Assembly: GCF_021347895.1 (NCBI RefSeq)
Contig: NC_067113.1
Span: 43,501,474-43,565,473, forward strand
Direction of reading: 5' to 3'
Origin: Acanthochromis polyacanthus
Lineage: Eukaryota; Chordata; Actinopteri; Pomacentridae
DNA length: 64,000 nt
Shown: positions 38,801-47,400 of the stretch, in pieces
Layout: each line of letters opens with the position of its first letter
Numbering within the stretch: position 1 is the stretch's first letter
Translations under genes and position numbers: made by a program
Notes under the pieces: model-generated
Database searches by the model: none
Seen by the model: only the letters and a program-made list of their open reading frames with translations
What the model was told of the DNA's origin: nothing

Positions 38801-40071
38801 TTCGGATGACATGACGTTTTTTGTGTATTTTCGGACGACATACTAAACTATGACGTTTTTTGTTCATTTTCGGACGACATACTAAACTGACGTTTTTGTC
38901 CATTTTTGACAACATACTAAACTATGACGTTTTTGTCCATTTTTGGACGACATACTAAACTGACATTTTTTGCCCATTTTCAGAATGCATAGTAAACTAT
39001 GATGCTTTTGTTCATTTTCAGATACAGAATGCCAATTTTGTCCATTTTCAGACGACATACTAAACCATGTCTTTTTTTTTAGCGTTTTTCGGACGACATA
39101 CTAAACTATGACGTTTTTTGTCCATTTTCGAACGACATGCTAAACTATGACTTTTTCTGTCAAATTGTGGACCACATACTAAACTATCACTTTTTTGTGA
39201 CATTTTGGATGAAACAAACATACGGCGTCCGTCATAACTTCACCGTTTCTTGGCAGATTCACAAAAAGACAGGACAGGCAGGTTAGAAACATTCAAGGTT
39301 AGTTTTTATTTCCAACACCATCACCCACTATGACCTCAATACTAAACCAAAGCAATTATCACCTTTTTTTTGTTTTTATGAAGCAAATTCAAGACATAAA
39401 GTGCAAATGAGACACAGTCAACCCCTCCCCCAACCACACACACACACACATAAAACATTCAAAGACCCAATATAACCCTCCCAGACCTTTTAATTTAGAG
39501 ACAAAAATCAAGTGTAAGAGTGGATAACTTTTTTTAAAAAAGAAAAAAATAGTAATAATAATAAAGAGATAAAAACATTAGCAGGAATGAATGTTATTAT
39601 GGGTCTATACCCAATGCAAGTACTAAGGATAAATAGTATAAACCTGTGAAAGAAACAATTCGTCACACACACTGCCTAACTTCTTCTATAAATGGAAAAG
39701 TAATCCTGTTTAAAGTATAATCTTTTTCAAACAAACTATCTGTCCTCAGGTTGATATGAAAGCAACAGGAGCTGCAGTTGTCTTCTGTGTGGACTTCTTG
39801 TGATGATCTCATTGTTGGTGTGTGTTTTCAGGGTTGCTATGAGAAGGTGGAGGCGTGGCTGGACGACAACAAGCACCTTCTGGGAACCATCGCCATGTGT
39901 GTGTTAGTCATACAGGTGAGCAGCCACTTTAGTGGTCATAAATCCTTGTGTGTTCGCACTCAATAACGTTTTTTTTATTATTATTCTTTTCGTCCCCAGC
40001 TGCTCGGTATGGCATTCTCCATGACTCTTTACCAACAGATCCACCGAGCAGGGAAGAAGTACGAAGCCTGA
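23862..40071 (+). CDS. tspan9: Tetraspanin-9
   Basis: Seven coding exons: 23862-23924, 24051-24242, 25931-26005, 26098-26199, 26306-26437, 39832-39915, 40000-40071 (TGA). All borders are GT/AG and all coding junctions are phase 0. They give 239 residues, the length I recall for TSPAN9. Seen: MARGCICCVKYMLFLFN start with palmitoylatable cysteines, four hydrophobic membrane segments, and the small loop SFPSLSAANL. Also TGFLGCLGAIKENKCLLLS after TM2, and a large extracellular loop with the tetraspanin CCG motif (WRCCGV), PDRCC, a GCG site and the fourth cysteine pair in GCYEKV. The C-terminus is HRAGKKYEA. Tetraspanins organise membrane microdomains with integrins and other partners. TSPAN9 fits better than TSPAN4 at VNENARRDLKEGL and the C-terminus. 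The coding sequence is intact. The 13.4 kb intron before 39832 holds the satellite. The upstream first exon is untranslated. Confidence 0.96.
24288..25337. mobile_element. TTAA-flanked element, copy 2, interrupted by a nested element
   Basis: Left end TTAAAGTTTGTCATCCTGCAGG and right end GACAACAGGAGGG-TTAA match copy 1 in inverse order. It is split by a second TTAA element at 24514-25047. Confidence 0.75.
24514..25047. mobile_element. Nested TTAA element with 16-bp perfect inverted repeats
   Basis: TTAA (24510-24513), then CCCTTTAAGCTTCAGT; right end ACTGAAGCTTAAAGGG, then TTAA (25048-25051). The termini are exact reverse complements. About 534 bp, GC-richer interior beginning GTACCGCCGGCGGTACACC (a small palindrome). 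No transposase. Consistent with a piggyBac-type non-autonomous element inserted into an older one. Confidence 0.88.
26714..28033. mobile_element. Tigger/pogo-like non-autonomous element
   Basis: Terminal inverted repeats CAGTGGTCCCTCACCATATC at the left and GATATGACAAGGGACCACTG at the right, flanked by TA on both sides (26712-26713, 28034-28035), the Tc1/mariner-type target duplication. Subterminal CGCGGTT/AACCGCGA-like motifs. About 1.3 kb with no intact transposase. Lies in the large tspan9 intron. Confidence 0.85.
28036..29040. repeat. tspan9 intron, probable degraded retroelement tail
   Basis: Contains AGAAGACGTTTCACTTCTCA (about 28388), a motif I associate with repetitive fish sequence, and no gene. 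Low confidence on class. Confidence 0.35.
29060..39215. repeat. Giant satellite/minisatellite array of about 40 bp units in tspan9 intron
   Basis: About 10 kb (roughly 250 units) of CATTTTCGGACGACATACTAA and ACTATGACGTTTTTTGTC with recurring variants: ...TTTTTGACGACATAC, ...TTTTCAGAATGCATAG, ...GGACACAGAATGCCATT. Edges are more diverged than the centre. It contains higher-order structure, including a direct 2.55 kb duplication. Short minus-strand frames (MSSENEQKSHSLVCRQKW type) are by-products. It sits between the tspan9 exons at 26306-26437 and 39832-39915 and must be spliced over. Confidence 0.97.
33300..38450. repeat. Higher-order tandem duplication inside the satellite
   Basis: Rare variant landmarks recur at a constant offset of 2547 bases: CAGACAGCATAGT at 33409 and 35956; GATGGTTTTG at 34981 and 37528; CTATGATGTTTTTTTACTCC at 35161 and 37708. 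After about 37800 the offset becomes about 2664, through one extra local duplication of about 117 bp. Near identity between the copies indicates a recent event. Confidence 0.85.
39420..39450. repeat. (CA)n microsatellite
   Basis: ACACACACACACA run in the tspan9 intron between the satellite and the exon at 39832. Confidence 0.7.
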
Positions 40072-40653
40072 GACGACTGTCGTTGAAGCTTGGGTCCTAA
40101 AAATATCACTGCATTATTTTCTAGTAAAAGTCAGTTATCACATGTGCCACTACAGTCTTTTAGCTCGCATTTTTTCCTTTTTGCACCCAGTTATTGTTGT
40201 GAATAGCATTTTAAAGTAGTGTTTTGTTGTTTTTAAATCATGCTATAATATGTAAAGTTACTTGATGAGGATTGGTCTCTGACAGTCAGAATATAGAGAG
40301 CAAAAAGACTGAAGCCTCGGCCACATGTACATGAAAACACAAAAACATAAAGTGCCTTCAAGAGCAACAGGTGGTGATAGAACACAAACTGTAAAGAGGT
40401 GTTGGCCAATCAGAAGCCTGAAAAAAGGACATGCGAGCTCTAACAGGTTACCAATAATGACATGCATCCTGTTAGCAAGGTTGTCTGATGTCAGAAACTC
40501 TTTTTCCTATCTACACTACAGTTTTCAGTGATTTGAAACCATATTTTCATGTAAACAAAAGGTCAAAATATCTATAAAACACTAATGTATGTGTGGATAA
40601 GGCCTGAAAATATAGGATCACGTTAAGAGCATTGCCTGTGGAAAAAACACTTA

Positions 40654-40690
40654 AATAAAAAAAGCATTGTGTACTAACATGTTCAATAAA
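40654..40690 (+). terminator. tspan9: tspan9 poly(A) signals
   Basis: Two AATAAA hexamers (40654-40659 and 40685-40690), about 600 bp after the TGA, followed by a GT-rich stretch. The 3' UTR is about 0.6 kb. Confidence 0.75.
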
Positions 40691-40754
40691 GCCAGAGAAC
40701 TCTTCATGTAAAAACGGTGTGTTTCCGTTTGTGGTAAATGACTTTTAAGCTGCC

Positions 40755-41425
40755 TTCACAAAATGACAAAAACGAGACAGAAAACGACAAAACCAAGACA
40801 CAAAATGACAAAAAAAGACAGAAAACGGGATATGAAACAACAAAACTGACACAAAATTCATACACAAAGCAACATATACGAGACACAAACGACAAACCCA
40901 TACACGAAATGACAAAAAAGAGGCGCAAAATGACAAAACTGAGACACAAAAGAGAAAAACGAGACAGAAAATGACATAACTGAGACATAAAACAGCAAAA
41001 ATGAGAAAACAAACGAGACACAAAACGAAAAAACCAAGACAGAAAACGACAAAATCGATACAAGACACGACAAAAACGAGCCAGAAAATGACAAAAACGA
41101 CACGAAGCAACAAAAAAGAGACAGAAAACGACAAAACCAAGATACAAAACGACAAAAATGAGCCAAAAAACGAGACACGAAATGACAAACACGAGGCAAA
41201 ACGACAAAACTGAGACACAAAAGACAAAAACGAGCCAGAAAATGACAAAAACGAGACAAAACGACAGCAATGAGACACAATGACAAACATGAGGTGCAAA
41301 ACGACAAAACCGAGACACAAAAGACAAAAGCGAGACAGAAAACGACAAAAATGAGACAGAAAATGACAAAACAAGACACGAAATGACAAAAACGAGCCAC
41401 AAAACGATAACGAGACAAAATGACG
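40755..41425 (-). repeat. ACAAAA/GAGACA minisatellite between tspan9 and amdhd1
   Basis: Reverse orientation of the TTTTGTC unit (AAAACGACAAAACCAAGACA), about 670 bp. It fills the gap between the 3' ends of the two convergent genes. Confidence 0.9.
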
Positions 41426-41489
41426 AAAATGAGTACATGTGCTCTTGCAGTCAGTTACTCACCTGAACCAGCAGGGAGATCTTCTGTCG

Positions 41490-44400
41490 TTACAAGTCCA
41501 TGATTTTGTCGTTATCGTGGACGACGTTCCCTTTGATCACAACGTAACGGATGATCTCCTGATGTCCTCCCAACTGGTAAATCAGATGCTCCCACCTGTA
41601 CATGTAGAGGACAGGTCTGTTTTACTCACAGTTGTTTTTATAGAAACATGCCACCAGTGTGTGGTTGGTTAAACTTTACATTTAGAAAACTACTTTTTAA
41701 TGTAAGGAATCACCCTACAAACGGTCAGAAATCACTGTGAATGTGATCTCATTCATTCAGCTACAAGAGGCCAGTACTGAATGAACTTTAGATAAAAAAA
41801 AAATCACCAAGAGAAGTGAGAATTCAGAGGCAGCAGGATTGTCTGAAATCCTGGAGTAGTTCTTAGCAGTGATCAACACCCCCACAAAAAACAGATCTTG
41901 AGCTGTGCATCGTCTTAATACTGTAAGAGTTGGTAATTTTTCTACGTCTGTATGGTAGGAGTGACAGTTTTGACACCATTAAACGTTTCTAAATCTATTG
42001 GTCAGATCATGATGTCAGGTTAATATTCCCTGCAGAGGACATTATTTTATCATTAGGTGAAAATGAGACAAACGACATGAAACAAAACAAAAAGAGACAA
42101 TAAATTAGACAAGAAAGTTATAAAGGGACAAAAAAATGAACCGACTAAAGTAAGACAAGAAATGGCAAAAGCGAGAAACAAAACGACAAAAATAGTAGAC
42201 AAAAAACACAAGCGAGACAAAAAGGAAACACAAAACAACCAAAAGGAGAAACAAAACGACAAAAACATGAGACAAATACAAAAACCAAGCCAAAATATTG
42301 AAAAAATTTGACACAAAATGACAAAAGTGAGAAACAAAATGACAAAAAAGAGACAAATGAAACAAAACAAAAAAGAGGCAAAAAATTTAAAAAAAAGTTA
42401 CAAAGCAACAAGAAAATGGACAAATGACAAAAACAAGACAAAGAACGACAAAAGCGAGAAACAATGACAAAAGCAGACAACATGAGGAAGACAAACACAA
42501 AACGACACAAACAATACACAAAATAAAGCGAAACACAAAATGACAAAAATAAGAAAAAAACACAAGAGATAAAAAGGAAAAAAATGACAAAAACAAGAAA
42601 CAAAACGACAAAAACGTGAGACAAATGACACGAAACAAAACAAAAAGACAAAAAAATTGACAAAAAAGTGACAAAGCGACAAGAAATACTTACACAAATG
42701 ACACAAATGGGATAAAAAATGACAGAAGCTTGAAAGAAAAACAACAAAATGACACACAAAACAATGAATAAAGCAAAACACAAAATAACAAAAACAAGAC
42801 AAAAAACACAAGCGAGACAAAAAGGAAACACAAAACGACAAAAACATGAGACAAACGACAAAAGTCCGTCTTTACATGTTGATTTACTTTGTGTGTTGAT
42901 TTACTGTATTTGTGTGCAGATTTACCGTCTTTGTGTGTTGATTTACCGTCTTTGTGTGTAGATTTACCGTCTTTGTGTGTAGATTTACTGTATTTGTGTG
43001 TTGATTTACCGCATTTGTGTGTTGATTTACCGTCTTTGTGTGTTGATTTACCGTATTTGTGTGTTGATTTACCGTCTTTGTGTGTTGATTTACCGTCTTT
43101 GTGTGTTGATTTACCGTATTTGTGTGTTGATTTACCGTCTTTGTGTGTTGATTTACCGTCTTTGTGTGTAGATGTACTGTATTTGTGTGTTGATTTACCG
43201 TGGGGCGTTGAGGATCAGCAGGTCTCCATGTTTGTCGACCTCCAGAGACCCGTGTGTTTGAGAGCACCCCAGGGCGAAGGCTGCGTTGATGGTGGCCGCA
43301 GCCAGAGCCTCAGACATGGACATCCTCATGTTCACACAGGCCAGGTGCATGACTATGGGCTGGAGGAGGACACACAGGACAGAGACATGGTAGGACAGGG
43401 GACAGGAGGAGACAGACTTCAGACGTCCAGGACTCACCATGGAGCAGCAGTAGGCGTTGGGGTTGAAGTCGCTGCCGAGGGCGACGATCACTCCGGCGTC
43501 CAGCATGTCTCTGGCTCGAGGCTGGGGCAGCCTAAACACACACACACACATTACTAAACATCCATGAGGAGTGTGTGTAGGGTGGTGTGTGTGTAGGGTG
43601 GTGCAGGGCTGCCAACTTGTGACCAGACCTTACAGTGAGACTTGTTTTGTGCAGGATGCTGACAGGAGGTCTGCGGACCCTCCTACAGAACATTTAGAAA
43701 ATTATTGATCCTATTTCCTGCATTCTTGTGTAATTTAAGATAATTTTTCCGGTTAAAATCTTATTATAGAGATAACATTAAGGGATAATAAAAAAACTTT
43801 GAGCTTAAAAAAAATCAGAAAAAAACAGAGCAAGGGCAGACAGTATTGAAAATGGTTCTTCATGTAAAATATGGATGAAAGTTCTGTGGCTGGATGAGCA
43901 CAACACATTTCAGTGTTTTCCATAAATATCTGCATGATTGAAACAACTCCAGCAACCACTTTGTAACATTTGTCTTGGAGGATTTTAATGCACTCAACAG
44001 CTTCTAGTTGACCACATCAGCAACTAAACAATAAAAAGTGCTGAAGCAAAAACAGAACATGTCTTCATCACTTAAATGATCCATTCACTGAACAGGATTA
44101 CAGTCAGACACTAAACTCTCTACTAAATGTTAAAACAATCCATGTGACTCTAAAAACTCAACAGCTTTACAAACTCTAAGACTAAACTCTCCACAAGGAT
44201 CCAAAATAAGCTGGACTTCTACATGAGAGCTTTAATTATTCTTCATCTACTTCCTGAAAAGTTTGGTCAATAAAAAAGACAAAAACTAATATTTTCTTAA
44301 TATTTTACGACCACACCTTCCCCCGCCCGATGAGTTTTTCGAAAATCCGAGTCTCAACGGGTTTCCCGAGTTTCTGGAGTTTCCGCGAGGTCAGAGGCAG

Positions 44401-47400
44401 AACAAGTCGTCATGAAGAGGTGTTGAAGTCGGTGAGGATGGAGTGACTTTTTACAGCGACTAGAAGTAAGACGACTAGAAGAGCAGGTCTTTAACCAGCA
44501 TCCCTAAAATCCATGGAATCGGCTCCAGAGAAATGAAGGGAGGTCAACTTTTATCAACCTCCATCCAGATGTTCAACTTGATATCTTTACTTTGAGATTT
44601 TTAGCACCACAAACCTTTAGTATCACACTTTATGATCGTTTATTAGGACTTTAATGGAATCCACCAACAGATTTAGTTTTTGTTGACAAACTTTATTCTT
44701 GTCGTCGTGGGACTGCAGGATTTAAAACTGTTCCTTCTATTTGACCTCATGATTATTAGTTTTAGTGGAGAAAGTTATTTTAATTGTTGATTAGTCTCTT
44801 AAAAACCAAATAATAAATTGGATTAGTCCATATTATAAGAATTTGAACAGTTTTAAAAATTACTGTATTCTTACATGTGCAATGAACTGTTATTCTATGG
44901 CAGCCACCCTGACAGCTGCACAATGACTGGGGAGTGTGTAGGATGGAACATATGGACCGGATTTTCAGAAACCTGGCGTTCTCTGGAGTAAAATCACGAA
45001 CTGGATTTCCCCAAAGGTTACATATTCCCATAACAGCAAAGTGGAACTTTTTTTGTTTTTGCCCGTGTGAAATTTGGAGTGTGGCGTGAGAGCGTGTGAA
45101 GGGACTGAGTTGCGTGTGTCTCACGGCCAAAGCGTGAGAGCTGGCAGCCCTGGTGGTGTGTGTGTTCCAGTACCGGAGGATGTAGGCCGTCGTCGGCAGG
45201 AGGACGGCAGCAGTCTTTGCTTTGGCCATGGCAGCGATCCCTTCATCTGTGGCCTCCTCCAGGTGGCTGATGGCTGAAGCTCCAAGCTCGGCTCCCAACT
45301 GAAGCACAATAAATACTTTCAGGTTTACATTATAGTGTTTAAACCAGGGGGTAAACATGAGGCCCACGGGCCAAAACCGGCCCTCCAGAGGGTCCAATCC
45401 GGCCCTCAAAGTGTCAAAATTACAGAGAAGACATTAACTGCAGATTGTACATTAGTTAAACTATAAATTTAAAATAATTTATAGACCAGGACAAGTTGTT
45501 CTGATCATAAAGTAAAACGCTAGATTGTTCTTTTGTCATTTTGTGTCTCATTTCTGTAATATTTTGTCTGTTTTTTTTTTGTATTTCCTTTTTGTCTCGC
45601 TCGTATTTTTTGTCGTGTGTTTTGCTTTATTCACTGTTTGTGTATCGTTTATGTTTCACACTTATGTCATTTTTTGTCCCGTTTGTGCCATTTGTGTAAT
45701 TTTTTTGTCTCATTTGCCTATTTTTGTCTCTGGAACTTTTGCGTCTTAATTTTTACTCTTTTTGTTTTGTTTTGCGTCTTTTGTCTCTTTTTTTGTCAGT
45801 TTATTTCTCGCCTCTGTCGTTTTGTGTCTCACTTTTCAGAAGTGACTGATACCTGAGCAGAGTTCATGGGATGAAGCTCATCTCCATGGAAGTTGATGTT
45901 GAGGCCCATGTCTTTCCCAGCCTGCAGGATAGAGCGAGTGGAGTCGAGGTCGAACACTCCGTGCTCACAAAACACATCGATGTTGTCCACTCTGAGAGTC
46001 CCGGCAGACATGAGCTGTTTCAGCCGAGGCAGCTGGACCTGGAGGACGTCCTGAGTGGCTTCTGCAACTGTCTTCCCCCTGAGAGTAAAGACGGTAAAAG
46101 ATTAACAGTCAAGGAATGGAATAGAATAGAGTAGAATAGAATAGAATAGAATAGAATAGAATAGAATAGAATAGAATAGAACATATAGCAAACAGACGCG
46201 ATAAAGAAGGGTAGAACCAAGATGATTTGATGTCACTAGTGGACGATTTTATGTCACTAGTGGACGATTTTATGTCACTAGTGGATGATTTTATGTCTTT
46301 AGTGGAAGATTTTATGTCGTTACTGGACAATTTTATGTCATTAGTGGAAGATTTTGTCATTAGTGGACGATTTTATGTCACTAGTGGATGATTTTATGTC
46401 ATTAGTGGACGATTTTATGTCATTAGTGGATGATTTTATGTCTTTAGTGGAAGATTTTATGTCGTTACTGGACAATTTTATGTCATTAGTGGAAGATTTT
46501 GTCATTAGTGGACGATTTTATGTCACTAGTGGATGATTTTTATGTCACTAGTGGATGATTTTATGTCATTAGTGGATGATTTTATGTCCTTTGTGGACTA
46601 TTTTATGTCATTAGTGGATGATTTTATGCCATTAGTGGACAATTTTATGTCACTAGTGGATGATTTTATGTCTTTAGTGGAAGATTTTATGTCGTTACTG
46701 GACAATTTTATGTCATTAGTGGAAGATTTTGTCATTAGTGGACGATTTTATGTCACTAGTGAATGATTTTATGTCATTAGTGGATGATTTTATGTCTTTA
46801 GTGGAAGATTTTATGTCGTTACTGGACAATTTTATGTCATTAGTAGAAGATTTTGTCATTAGTGGACGATTTTATGTCACTAGTGGATGATTTTTATGTC
46901 ACTAGTGGATGATTTTATGTCATTAGTGGATGATTTTATGTCCTTTGTGGACTATTTTATGTCATTAGTGGATGATTTTATGTCACTAGTGGACGATTTT
47001 ATGTCACTAGTGGATGCTTTTTTGACAACAGTGGATGATTCTATGATTATGATTTTATTATAAAAGCTGTTTGAGTCTGTTGGTTGTGGCTCTAAAGGTC
47101 CTGTAATGTCTTCCTGAGGGCAGGGGGGAGCTACAGAGTACATAACTTACTTACTTGGGCACTGCATGAGCTCCACAGTAGGTTGAGGAGATGCTGATGG
47201 GCAGAGAGCGTCTGGCCTCCTCGATCACCTGCAGCATCTTGAGCTCAGTCTGCAGCTCCAGGCCATATCCACTCTTACACTCCACCAGGGTGGTTCCCGA
47301 TCGCTGCATCCGAGCCAACCTGTTGCTGAGGGACGTCAGCAGGTCCGAGGCGGCGGCAGCTCGAGTGTGCTGCACCGTGAAGTGGATCCCTCCTCCGGCC

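Noticed and set aside
29060..39215. CRISPR-like regular spacing
   Set aside because: Units are contiguous and degenerate with no unique spacers, and the host is a vertebrate genome.
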